Origin: a virus | IMG/VR virus record: IMGVR_UViG_3300029286_002355 | Coordinates: 122,120 to 186,119 of that record | Length of the DNA stretch: 64,000 nt | Reading direction: 5' to 3' (one strand) | Shown here: positions 49,623 through 57,205 of the stretch, in pieces | Position numbering within the stretch: the stretch's first letter is position 1 | How the letters are laid out: every line of letters starts with the position of its first letter | Made by a program: the position numbers and the translations under genes | The notes under the pieces: model-generated | The model's input: the letters and a program-made list of their open reading frames with translations, nothing else | What the model was told of the DNA's origin: nothing | The model's database searches: none

Positions 49623-50047
49623 TATGCAAGTATTTTCTTGATGTCTTCCAATTCCATTTCTGTTCTAGCTTCTTCGCTTACCAAACCGCCGAGCCTCTTC
49701 TTGGTTTCGTCTAATTTCTTCTTTCTATTATCCCATTCAATCATTTTGATCCTCAACTGGAAATCTTCTTCCCATTCTTTTAGTGTATATCCTTCCCACC
49801 TGAATTCCGACTGAATCCCCAATCTCTTACAAGCTTTTTGAAACGCTTCTTCTTGGTAAATCAAAAAACCTAGAGCACCCGCCAATGAATAGAAATCTGT
49901 AACCGTATTGATATTAAACCAATTGTTACTATCTTTCTTAAAGATACCATTCGTTTGCCAAGCAACTTTTTCCTTCTTTCCCAGTCCCGCTTTCTGCTCT
50001 TCTACCTTTTCAAGTAACTCTTTAATCAACCCATCATTTTTACTCAT
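49622..50047 (-). CDS. Unknown helical protein, 141 aa
   Basis: Heptad-like ends (KNDGLIKELLEKVEEQKAGL and RKKKLDETKKRLGG). ATGA overlap with the preceding gene. Unknown. Confidence 0.65.
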   Translation of the reverse strand: MSKNDGLIKELLEKVEEQKAGLGKKEKVAWQTNGIFKKDSNNWFNINTVTDFYSLAGALGFLIYQEEAFQKACKRLGIQSEFRWEGYTLKEWEEDFQLRIKMIEWDNRKKKLDETKKRLGGLVSEEARTEMELEDIKKILA

Positions 50048-51192
50048 GTTTCTCCTCCTACTTTATATTTAGCACCGTTTTCACATTCGATATACAAATC
50101 TTTAACTAACGCCTTTACTTCTGTTACCGTCAATCCTTCCTTATAAAACCCATATTTTATGCGAGTATCATAAGGCTGGTCACGTGGCGCACATAGCGAT
50201 TCTCTATATTCCCCATTCTTTATTTCTGCAAATTTTTCACATGTAATTTCATATTTTTGTTCCTTCTGCTTTTCCCGATCCCAATAACTACTATTTCGGT
50301 CATACCATTCCCTAACATTACCAATATAATATTTGTCATTTAAGAAGATACAAATTGAATTCCAATACCAATAATGTTCTCCTGTCCCCAACTTAATCTT
50401 GGAATCTTCGAGAGTCAATCTTACAGGTTCAGAAACATATCTTGACTTAATTAGCTTCTCAAACTCATCGGCATATGAAGGAATTGGCTTATCGCTAGTT
50501 CTAGCTGCTAACTTGGTAAAACCACCTTGAAGCCAATATCTCTGCCTGCCTTTTTTCTTATCATCTAGGTATACAAAAACATGCTCCTTCTTTCCAATAA
50601 TAGCCTTATTCCAATTGTAGGATCTTATGCTCTTTTCGTCAAACCAAGTATGTCTTCCCAAATACATTACTTCTTCTTTATCCTTGGTCAAATAAGTGCA
50701 TCCAGCTTCTACGTCCTTAGCAGAAATTTTCTTAAGCTGTAATTCGCAATGTTCAACTGATTGTTTATACTCAGGGCAATCAAAGGGAAGCAATACCAAC
50801 TCTGTCCCATTCCATGCATAAACAAATTCGCCCTCAAGTCCTTTACCTTTAATAGCTGAACACTCTTGAAGAATGAATAATAGATTGGCTACAGAAATTT
50901 CAAATTCAAAACAACGTTTGTCGTACACTCTAATATACTCGTTACGAGCATTCCACCCATAGCTTTGCCTAGCTCCACCCACTCCACGGTTTAGAACAAA
51001 CCCATCGGTAGGTTCATTTTTAAATTCTTGGGGTTCTATTTTTTTATCTCTCCACGATTCCCATGAAGCTTCTTTCCTTAAGACTCCTTTTGAGTCTATA
51101 TAGATCACATATGCCAGTTTACCAGTATATGTATCGCTTCTATTTTGAAATCCCACTTTAATAGTTTTTGGTATGGTCAGTTGATTATTCAT
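50044..51192 (-). CDS. Conserved hypothetical large-phage protein
   Basis: 382 aa. KVGFQNRSDTYTGKLAYVIY, EASWESWRDKKIEP and FEFEISVANLLFILQE are features I recall from hypothetical proteins of large phages; no function known. Its long aromatic-rich beta segments suggest a structural protein. Confidence 0.7.
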   Translation of the reverse strand: MNNQLTIPKTIKVGFQNRSDTYTGKLAYVIYIDSKGVLRKEASWESWRDKKIEPQEFKNEPTDGFVLNRGVGGARQSYGWNARNEYIRVYDKRCFEFEISVANLLFILQECSAIKGKGLEGEFVYAWNGTELVLLPFDCPEYKQSVEHCELQLKKISAKDVEAGCTYLTKDKEEVMYLGRHTWFDEKSIRSYNWNKAIIGKKEHVFVYLDDKKKGRQRYWLQGGFTKLAARTSDKPIPSYADEFEKLIKSRYVSEPVRLTLEDSKIKLGTGEHYWYWNSICIFLNDKYYIGNVREWYDRNSSYWDREKQKEQKYEITCEKFAEIKNGEYRESLCAPRDQPYDTRIKYGFYKEGLTVTEVKALVKDLYIECENGAKYKVGGET

Positions 51193-51222
51193 AACTTCTC
51201 CTATGTTAACATTTCTTCAGTA

Positions 51223-51230
51223 ATTATACA
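51223..51230 (-). promoter_or_regulatory. TGTATAAT promoter-like motif
   Basis: AATGTATAATTAC on the minus strand, 31 bases before the start at 51192. Confidence 0.55.
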
Positions 51231-51251
51231 TTTTTATTTAGTTTTCAAAAA

Positions 51252-52211
51252 CTATTTCAATCCATATCTTTTAGCCCACCACTTAATAGTATTAGATGAA
51301 AGACTTAACTCTCGTCCAATCTGGGAGTAATTTTTAGTACTTAAAAGTATAGCAAGGTCTTCCTTAGACATATTAAATTTTGTTTTCTTTTTAATTTCAT
51401 GTTTTAAAATACATACGTCACAATAGTTTCCTTTTTTTATTTTGTATTGTCCTACTGCTATAAATTCTTCCCCGCAGCGCAAACATTTTTTTGTTTTCTC
51501 TGGCAATGTAATTCTAACACGGTCAACACCCATTATCGATAGGACAGTACTAACTGTTGATGAAGCTAACCCCATTTTTTTACATATTTCAACATTTGTT
51601 AAGCCTTTTTTATTTAGGGCAACAATGTCATTCCTGTTAAATTGTTTATATTCGTCCATGTCCTCAGATTTTCTATATATCTCATCTTTGAACTTATTAA
51701 ACCTTTTCTGATCAAAATGCTCTGAAATATGACAGTTTCTACAAATAACATCACATTTTTCCAATTCTTTTCCAATTTTATCACTAAGAGTGGTTAAAAA
51801 CTTATAAGCATTACCCAAAGAAAAATCTTTGTCTTCAGAATCCCTATGGTGAAAATCTAGACAAGAATAGCTTTTATCATATCCGCACTTTTGGCATGAA
51901 AATACATTTTTTATCTCTAGAAATTTGTATTTAATTTTTTTACATACCGTTTTCGGGTTGGTTTCTGCATCATGTAACTCGCCATGGCAATTTTTACACA
52001 ATAAGACACATTTTTTGACCTCTTTTTCTATCTTTGACCATCTTGAGGAAATAATTGCATAAATATCAAAAGACTTATTTTTATTATGGTGAAAATCTAA
52101 ACACAAAATATTACTATTACCACATCGGGAACACTTACCACCCAATAAACTAACTGCTCTGACTTTTCTTGACCACTTCCTAATATATACATCATCTTTT
52201 TTCATTTTCAA
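51252..52211 (-). CDS. HNH endonuclease, double zinc-HNH with HTH tail
   Basis: 319 aa. Two HNH-like units: CSRCGNSNILCLDFHHNK with CVLLCKNCHGELHD, and CQKCGYDKSYSCLDFHHRD with CDVICRNCHISEHFD. Then two helix-turn-helix segments (NVEICKKMGLASSTVSTVLS; QIGRELSLSSNTIKWWAK) around a CLRCGEEF zinc ribbon. Near-identical plan to the protein at 54812-55783, so the two are paralogues. Free-standing homing endonuclease. Confidence 0.88.
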   Translation of the reverse strand: MKMKKDDVYIRKWSRKVRAVSLLGGKCSRCGNSNILCLDFHHNKNKSFDIYAIISSRWSKIEKEVKKCVLLCKNCHGELHDAETNPKTVCKKIKYKFLEIKNVFSCQKCGYDKSYSCLDFHHRDSEDKDFSLGNAYKFLTTLSDKIGKELEKCDVICRNCHISEHFDQKRFNKFKDEIYRKSEDMDEYKQFNRNDIVALNKKGLTNVEICKKMGLASSTVSTVLSIMGVDRVRITLPEKTKKCLRCGEEFIAVGQYKIKKGNYCDVCILKHEIKKKTKFNMSKEDLAILLSTKNYSQIGRELSLSSNTIKWWAKRYGLK

Positions 52212-52264
52212 AATTCCTTTTTCATATTATTCAATAAAAAATTTGAAATACCTTCTTTCAATTT

Positions 52265-52468
52265 TCAGAAAATTCTTCCCATAAAATACATTCTATGGTA
52301 TGGTTTACCGTATGAAACAATTTGATCACTAGAAATGGTTACGCCCTTGAGATCGCCATTTTGCTTGGCTATTTGTCCCCAATAAGGAAGCAGTAAATTT
52401 CTTATTCCCCATTGGATTTTATAGCAAACAAACATGATATACTTCAATATAGTTTCGATGATTTTCAT
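52265..52468 (-). CDS. Unknown protein, 67 aa
   Basis: Hydrophobic start (ETILKYIMFVCYKIQWGI) that could be a membrane helix. SD weak. Unknown. Confidence 0.5.
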   Translation of the reverse strand: MKIIETILKYIMFVCYKIQWGIRNLLLPYWGQIAKQNGDLKGVTISSDQIVSYGKPYHRMYFMGRIF

Positions 52469-52490
52469 ACAATGATATAGAATACAAAGA

Positions 52491-52841
52491 TTATTTTGGC
52501 TTGGATTCCTCTATCCTCTTGACTTGATCTTCCCAAATTTCTACTTTGCCAGAATCTCTGAACGTTCCACAATTGCAATGCCCACAATATTTACACCCAA
52601 CAGGAGCCATATCTTCGTAAGTATCAAAATGCCTGTAATAAGTATGACCACATTCGCATAGTTTATTATCTCCAAAAGCAGGGTCGTAAGCCTTTTCACC
52701 CATTACGTCCACTTGCGCTATCAAAATCCTTACCGCTATCTTCAACTCGTCAATATTTGCTGTTTCAGAGTTCAGCATGGTTTCAAAAGCGTCATATTGT
52801 TCTTGTGTAATGTATTTATAATCGTATTTATAATCTTTCAT
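52491..52841 (-). CDS. Zinc-site protein, unknown
   Basis: 116 aa. NKLCECGHTYYRHFDTYEDM and CKYCGHCNCGTF form a dense Cys/His cluster, probably one or two zinc sites. Unknown function. Confidence 0.68.
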   Translation of the reverse strand: MKDYKYDYKYITQEQYDAFETMLNSETANIDELKIAVRILIAQVDVMGEKAYDPAFGDNKLCECGHTYYRHFDTYEDMAPVGCKYCGHCNCGTFRDSGKVEIWEDQVKRIEESKPK

Positions 52842-52869
52842 ACTCTATCTTTTCTCTTTAATCATTTTC

Positions 52870-53055
52870 TTAAATTTTTTTATCTAAGAAATCAGCATAT
52901 TCTTTCGGCGTCATCCCCTTACACTTCGCAGCAAACAGGAAAAAGCAGCTATCTCTATACGTCTTATCTTTCCAATTCAAACTAAACTGACATAAACAGG
53001 ATGGGATTGGCTGTTCTTTGATGGCGTTCCACTCGTCAAGTAAAGCGTATTTCAT
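52870..53055 (-). CDS. Unknown protein, 61 aa
   Basis: CLCQFSLNWKDKTYRDSC and CKGMTPKEYADFLDKK. ATGA overlap with the preceding gene. Unknown. Confidence 0.6.
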   Translation of the reverse strand: MKYALLDEWNAIKEQPIPSCLCQFSLNWKDKTYRDSCFFLFAAKCKGMTPKEYADFLDKKI

Positions 53056-53288
53056 AACCCTGCTCTCTTTTCAAAATCTTTCTTGAAAAAATCTTCCGTA
53101 TATTTATGGACAATCTTCTTTATTTCTTTGCTCAAATCTTTATTGGTTGTTTTCCCCGTAATCCCTCTCAACTTCATTACGTCTAAGGAATCTATATCAA
53201 GATCGAAGTGAATAGGTTCAGGACAACCCTTAACCGGCTCAATCATTGCGTTTGCTAAATCCGATTCCTTTCTAGATATTTTCTTCAT
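53052..53288 (-). CDS. Unknown protein, 78 aa
   Basis: ATG after TTGAGAA within the previous frame's end; the longer frame needs a non-ATG start. Helical, basic C-terminus. Unknown. Confidence 0.6.
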   Translation of the reverse strand: MKKISRKESDLANAMIEPVKGCPEPIHFDLDIDSLDVMKLRGITGKTTNKDLSKEIKKIVHKYTEDFFKKDFEKRAGL

Positions 53289-53695
53289 TTTTCTCAATAT
53301 CCCTATAACCATCTAAATCATTACGATTATGCTCTACATCCTCACGAGTCCATGTTTCCAAAACAGATACGGGAATATCTTTCATTATACCCATCCATCT
53401 ATTTAACTCGCCCCCATGCATTCTCGATATCTGATCTAAGCCACAATGCTACTGGTAATAGTACACCCGACCTTTTAGCAGCTTCATGCCTATGAGTACC
53501 GGAAAGTAACTGAATCCTACCTTCTCGTGGATACCCTATTAATACAGACTTACTCTTATCAAAACCGTTAGATAAAAAAGCTGTGGTTAGCTCCGCAACC
53601 TTATCAAAATCATGCTTGGATGACATATCTAATCCATGAGGAGGATCGCAATCATTAGAACTAACCCACAACACTACACCACCATGAGATTCCAT
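53272..53695 (-). pseudogene. ParB/Srx-like domain gene with frameshift in a G-run
   Basis: The first 98 codons hold the ParB-like VLIGYPREGRIQLLSGTHRH and VALWLRSDIENAW. At TGGGGGCG the frame ends in TAG; read with one G fewer it continues GELNRWMGIMKDIPVSVLE and RNDLDGYRDIEKNEENI, which looks like its natural end. So either a homopolymer error, a real mutation or recoding. The second part alone (53272-53394) would be a 40-codon frame without a good SD. GAGG before the start. ParB-like domains bind DNA or act as nucleases/CTPases. Confidence 0.65.
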
Positions 53696-53707
53696 ATACC
53701 ACCTCGC

Positions 53708-53764
53708 TCAAAAATACCATATTTCAACATTAGTTTTCTCTTTGCGTTTTACTGTAATTTTCAT
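53708..53764 (-). CDS. Possible 18-codon leader peptide before the ParB-like gene
   Basis: ATG to TGA frame MKITVKRKEKTNVEIWYF between the promoter motif and the ParB-like start, in the same frame as the latter. No good SD. Might be a leader or chance. Confidence 0.3.
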   Translation of the reverse strand: MKITVKRKEKTNVEIWYF

Positions 53765-53770
53765 AGACGT

Positions 53771-53778
53771 ATTATACA
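53771..53778 (-). promoter_or_regulatory. YTGTATAAT promoter-like motif after tRNA-Gly(CCC)
   Basis: TTTTGTATAATACG on the minus strand, starting five bases past the tRNA CCA end and pointing to the ParB-like gene. Confidence 0.6.
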
Positions 53779-53783
53779 AAAAA

Positions 53784-53858
53784 TGGAGCGAGAAAGGAGA
53801 ATTGAACTCCCGTAATTTTGCTTGGGAAGCAAACACCTAACCACTAGGTTATTCTCGC
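53784..53858 (-). tRNA. tRNA-Gly (anticodon CCC)
   Basis: 75 nt with encoded CCA. Acceptor GCGAGAA/TTCTCGC, D arm ACCT/AGGT, anticodon loop TTCCCAA on stem TTTGC/GCAAA, T loop TTCAATT, discriminator U. Confidence 0.95.
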
Positions 53859-53863
53859 AAAAG

Positions 53864-54382
53864 CTACTCTTGTCCCTTAAATGAAAGCCTAGAGTGTTCT
53901 GATGGCGACATAATTTTCAAATTTTCTGGACCATTATCCCATCTCTTACCGTTAATATGATGGATATGCTCGTCTTTTCTTAAATGCCTACCTATAACAC
54001 CCTCCATTATCAATCTATGCTCATACACATAACCCCACGTATTGGCTTCAGGATGCATAGGACAATAAACCCTAACATATCCAATCTTCTTGTCTAACTT
54101 TCTAGAAGCACTCTCTAAACATTCTGGTATAGACAAATATTTCTTTCTGGCAGCAGATGAACATTCAGGGGAACAATATTTATGTTCTCCACGAAAAGAA
54201 ATAAAATTACCCCCACAATGTTTACAAATAAAGTTACTGCCTTTTGCGTTACCGTTTCTACTTCCGAATCTAGCATATCGACGTTTGCCCTTTGCACTTA
54301 CATAACACTTTGATGAGCAATATATTTTCCCATGACTTTCTTTAAAGTTATTTTTACAATTTGGGCATGTTTTCATAACCAT
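53864..54382 (-). CDS. HNH homing endonuclease with N-terminal zinc ribbons
   Basis: 172 aa. CPNCKNNFKESHGKIYCSSKC and CKHCGGNF...YCSPEC are two treble-clef ribbons; then YEHRLIMEGVIGRHLRKDEH with HIHHINGKRWDNGPENLKIM is the HNH motif. Sits in the tRNA cluster, as free-standing homing endonucleases often do. Confidence 0.9.
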   Translation of the reverse strand: MVMKTCPNCKNNFKESHGKIYCSSKCYVSAKGKRRYARFGSRNGNAKGSNFICKHCGGNFISFRGEHKYCSPECSSAARKKYLSIPECLESASRKLDKKIGYVRVYCPMHPEANTWGYVYEHRLIMEGVIGRHLRKDEHIHHINGKRWDNGPENLKIMSPSEHSRLSFKGQE

Positions 54383-54447
54383 ATCTCCTCTTTTGATATA
54401 GTTATTCCTACCATCTATTCCTACTACCTTCTTTTTATTTTAAAAAA

Positions 54448-54536
54448 TGGTGCGGCATATGAGATTCGAACTCATACGGTCTGTTTGGAAGACAGAAATG
54501 CTAGGCTTTCGCCGTTCCGTTAAACATCAATGCCGC
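54448..54536 (-). tRNA. tRNA-like gene, anticodon UCC, enlarged D region
   Basis: 89 nt with encoded CCA. Acceptor GCGGCAT/ATGCCGC, anticodon stem TCTGT/ACAGA with loop CTTCCAA, T arm ATGAG-TTCGAAT-CTCAT, discriminator A. Between position 9 and the anticodon stem there are 31 nt instead of about 17; the extra part holds a GNRA hairpin GGC-GAAA-GCC after a D-arm-like GTTTAACGGAAC. The anticodon says glycine, but A73 is unlike the U73 of the other three. Confidence 0.75.
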
Positions 54537-54538
54537 AT

Positions 54539-54610
54539 TGGACCCATAGGGAATTGAACCCTAATTCGAAGCTCGCAAAGCTCCTGTAATAGCCATTATA
54601 CTATGAGCCC
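54539..54610 (-). tRNA. tRNA-Ala (anticodon UGC), no encoded CCA
   Basis: 72 nt. Acceptor GGGCTCA/TGGGTCC has the G3-U70 pair that marks alanine, anticodon loop TTTGCGA on stem GGAGC/GCTTC, T loop TTCAATT, discriminator A. The next bases are AT and then the following tRNA, so CCA must be added. Confidence 0.92.
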
Positions 54611-54620
54611 CTACTTAAAA

Positions 54621-54695
54621 TGGTAGGCGGTGAGGGTAACGCTCCCCCTTCACGTGCTTATAAGACACGGGTAATTACTTTTATACGAACCGCCC
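54621..54695 (-). tRNA. tRNA-Ile-like (anticodon UAU), atypical loops
   Basis: 75 nt with encoded CCA. Acceptor GGGCGGT/ACCGCCT (first pair G-U), anticodon stem CGTGT/GCACG with loop CTTATAA. The D loop TAAAAGTAAT lacks GG and the T loop reads CGTTACC instead of TTCRANN, with one T-stem mismatch. The tertiary D-T contact would be lost; may be poorly functional or specialised. Confidence 0.7.
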
Positions 54696-54705
54696 ATACT
54701 AAAAA

Positions 54706-54781
54706 TGGTGGAAGCGGGGATGCTTGAAATCCCACGAACCTGATTGCAGGTCAGGTGCTCTGCCTCTTAAGCTACGCCCCC
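54706..54781 (-). tRNA. tRNA-Ala (anticodon UGC), second copy with C33
   Basis: 76 nt with encoded CCA. Acceptor GGGGGCG/CGCTTCC with G3-U70, D arm GCTT/GAGC, anticodon loop CCTGCAA on CCTGA/TCAGG, T loop TTCAAGC, discriminator A. Position 33 is C, not the nearly universal U. Its 3' acceptor strand is identical to that of the tmRNA (CGCTTCCACCA). Confidence 0.88.
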
Positions 54782-54811
54782 ATTTAAACTAATTTTTCAA
54801 AGAGCTTTTCG

Positions 54812-55783
54812 TCACCTTGGCAATAGTTTTTCAACTTCTGCAAATATGCCATATCTTTTCGCCAAATTTGTTACTGCATGCAATGAAACATTATATCTTC
54901 TAGATATCCCCCTATATGTCTCATCCAACAGCATTTTTTCAAAATCTTCTTTGGATATATCTAACTTTATTCTCGACAAATGCATACATTTTTGAGAGCA
55001 ATATTTTCTATTTTTCATCGCCCTATTGTCATATACTAAAAATTCCCTATTACACTTTTCACATTGTTTTTCTTTTGGAAAATATTCTTTCAACGTATTT
55101 GTTTGCAAATTATATTTCTTTAATATATACACTACCGACGCTTCTGAACAATTTATCCGCCTACTTATCTCCGCATTTGATAAGCCACTTGAATGCATTT
55201 TTTTTAATTCACAATGATTCACTACCTCTAGCTCCTTATAGGATTTAATCTTATCATCTATATCTTTTTGAAACCTACTCATCTTTTCATTATCAAAATG
55301 TTTTATCGCATGACAATTTTTACATAAAATATCACACTTTTCCAACTCTCTTTCTATTCTCCAGCTTTGCGATGTTATAAATCCATATGCACGTGACAAA
55401 TTAAAATCTTTCAACTCTGTATCCCTATGATGGAAATCTAGACTAGAGATGTTCTTATTATATCCGCATATTTTGCAGCAACTAGTTCCCTTTAATTCTA
55501 AGAACTTTTTCTTAATATCACCATACCTAGTTTTTCCCACAAAATGTATTTCCATATGGCAATTTCTACACAATATAATGCATTTTTTTGTTTCATCTAT
55601 CAATTTAGAAAGTCTGCTTCTGCACAAAAAACTAATACTATGTTCTTTTTCTCCGTTAACATGATGAAAATCCAAACATATTAAATCCTTATTTCCACAT
55701 TTAGAACAACAACCACCATTTTCGTCTAGTAATATTCTCTTCTTTGCATATTTTAACACGAACTTATAATCACTTGTATTCAT
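54812..55783 (-). CDS. HNH endonuclease, paralogue of the one at 51252
   Basis: 323 aa. CSKCGNKDLICLDFHHVNG with CIILCRNCHMEIHF, CKICGYNKNISSLDFHHRD with CDILCKNCHAIKHF, then NAEISRRINCSEASVVYILK and a terminal RGISRRYNVSLHAVTNLAKR helix-turn-helix, around a CEKCNREF...YCSQKC ribbon. Same domain order as the protein at 51252-52211. The two flank the tRNA cluster. Confidence 0.88.
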   Translation of the reverse strand: MNTSDYKFVLKYAKKRILLDENGGCCSKCGNKDLICLDFHHVNGEKEHSISFLCRSRLSKLIDETKKCIILCRNCHMEIHFVGKTRYGDIKKKFLELKGTSCCKICGYNKNISSLDFHHRDTELKDFNLSRAYGFITSQSWRIERELEKCDILCKNCHAIKHFDNEKMSRFQKDIDDKIKSYKELEVVNHCELKKMHSSGLSNAEISRRINCSEASVVYILKKYNLQTNTLKEYFPKEKQCEKCNREFLVYDNRAMKNRKYCSQKCMHLSRIKLDISKEDFEKMLLDETYRGISRRYNVSLHAVTNLAKRYGIFAEVEKLLPR

Positions 55784-55887
55784 TCTGTCCCCCTATAACA
55801 TTTACATTCAAACTTGCATAATACTATATTCTACAAATAATTTAAATGTCCTGCATCCAGAGGAACTATTTATTCCCGCAATTGATT

Positions 55888-55922
55888 AAAAAAAAAGGCC
55901 CGTAGATTTTCACCTACGAGCC
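55888..55922 (-). terminator. Strong Rho-independent terminator of the 28-codon unit
   Basis: A 9-bp stem GGCTCGTAG/CTACGGGCC with an 8-base loop followed by nine or more T on the minus strand. The remaining gap 55784-55887 down to the HNH gene shows no gene or motif. Confidence 0.9.
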
Positions 55923-55945
55923 TTCTCAAATTCTTAACCTTGATT

Positions 55946-56032
55946 TCAGTATCGGTTCAAGGCAGAGAAAGCCCGTAGGGTTCCCGCACCGGCCCCTGCT
56001 ATTATGGCTATCTCTATCCTCTTGACGAACAT
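55946..56032 (-). CDS. 28-aa hydrophobic peptide in its own transcription unit
   Basis: ATG after AGGAGTG; the sequence MFVKRIEIAIIAGAGAG then TLRAFSALNRY has a basic start and a short hydrophobic, Ala/Gly-rich stretch. A TGTATAAT motif lies 32 bases upstream and a strong terminator 24 bases downstream, so this is a complete unit of about 170 nt. It may be a membrane-active peptide, a leader peptide, or an sRNA with an incidental frame. Confidence 0.6.
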   Translation of the reverse strand: MFVKRIEIAIIAGAGAGTLRAFSALNRY

Positions 56033-56063
56033 GTTATTCACTCCTATCGTTACCTATTTCTTT

Positions 56064-56071
56064 ATTATACA
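56064..56071 (-). promoter_or_regulatory. YTGTATAAT promoter-like motif of the 28-codon unit
   Basis: TTCTGTATAATAAAG on the minus strand. Confidence 0.65.
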
Positions 56072-56089
56072 GAAAATTCCTTCAAAAAT

Positions 56090-56302
56090 CTAAAATCTTG
56101 GCGTACATTTTGGACATGGACAAGAAATATTATGAATGCATCTTGTGCCGTTCTTCTTAATCCCTGTTCCTACGCAATCCGGGCATCCATCATGCAAGCA
56201 AGGTCGCCATTCAATATCGCTCACGCTCTGAACGTTTTTAAGATGCTCCTCTTGTTGCCGCCTTAATGCTTTTTCGTAACTTTTTCTTTCCAATAAACCC
56301 AT
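56090..56302 (-). CDS. Small zinc-site protein (DnaJ-type Cys pattern)
   Basis: 70 aa. CLHDGCPDCVGTGIKKNGTRC then CPCPKCTPRF resembles a DnaJ-like CxxCxGxG zinc repeat. N-terminus helical and charged. Unknown partner. Confidence 0.65.
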   Translation of the reverse strand: MGLLERKSYEKALRRQQEEHLKNVQSVSDIEWRPCLHDGCPDCVGTGIKKNGTRCIHNISCPCPKCTPRF

Positions 56303-56376
56303 AGACTCCTTTTCTTATTGTTTACGCAGATCATAACATAATTGAAAAATAAAGCAAGAACTATTTTCAATTATTT

Positions 56377-57189
56377 TTAAAGATTGGCGGCTCCATCAGT
56401 ACCAACTAATAATGGTTGTATGAAACTTGAATCTATATATTTTATCGTAAAAGCAGTGGTTATTCTTGCCAAATGAGGATTGAGTTTTTTATAAACATAT
56501 TCTACTATTTCTCTTGAAGGCATACCATAATAAGCCTGAGCAATACCACCAGTAATGCAAGCGATAGTATCCACATCTCCTCCCATAGCAATAGATTTTC
56601 GTATGGCGTTTTCGTAGTTATCGGTTTCGGTAAATATAGCCATACATCTAGGAATAGCAGCTTGGCATGTTTCATCAAATGTTCTATCAAAATCTTCTGT
56701 TTTTCTAGCCAAGTCATATCCAAGAGTTTCAATAGCTTCTCTTATGGTTTGCTTGCTTGATCCTATTCTAGCCATATAAACAGCTAAGGAAGCGGCTTGG
56801 GCTCCCTTAATTCCCTCCCGATGGTCATGCGTACACTCTGCACTTCTTTTAGCCTCTTCTAATACATGTTCAACGCTATTACAAGCCCAACCAATAGGAG
56901 AAGCCCTCATAGCAGAACCATTACCAAAGCTATTATAGGGGGTTAAGCTTCCAGATTTAACCATTTGAAGGAAGTGACCACCATAGCCTCTATTTGGAAA
57001 AGCTTTGGCATAATCGTAATAATATTTACCATATTCTGCTCCATCTAGTATAACATCGGCTGTCGCTACCGTAAGTATTGAATCGTCTGTATAGGTAGCC
57101 TTTTCGTTAAATAGAGGGAAGTCTTCATTTGATATATTATTAAATTCATATCGAGATCCGCAAATGTCTGCAAATATTGAACCAATCAT
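56377..57189 (-). CDS. ADP-ribosylglycohydrolase (DraG/ARH-type)
   Basis: 270 aa. IGSIFADICGSRYEF, then EKATYTDDSILTVATAD with the TDDT-like metal site, SFGNGSAMRASPIGWA and SIAMGGDVDTIACITGGIAQ with the second metal site. This is the full family set. It removes ADP-ribose from proteins or nucleic acids, and could reverse host ADP-ribosylating defences or process ADP-ribose phosphates from the Tpt1 reaction; both ideas are inference. Confidence 0.9.
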   Translation of the reverse strand: MIGSIFADICGSRYEFNNISNEDFPLFNEKATYTDDSILTVATADVILDGAEYGKYYYDYAKAFPNRGYGGHFLQMVKSGSLTPYNSFGNGSAMRASPIGWACNSVEHVLEEAKRSAECTHDHREGIKGAQAASLAVYMARIGSSKQTIREAIETLGYDLARKTEDFDRTFDETCQAAIPRCMAIFTETDNYENAIRKSIAMGGDVDTIACITGGIAQAYYGMPSREIVEYVYKKLNPHLARITTAFTIKYIDSSFIQPLLVGTDGAANL

Positions 57190-57205
57190 AAATTCCCCCG
57201 CAACG

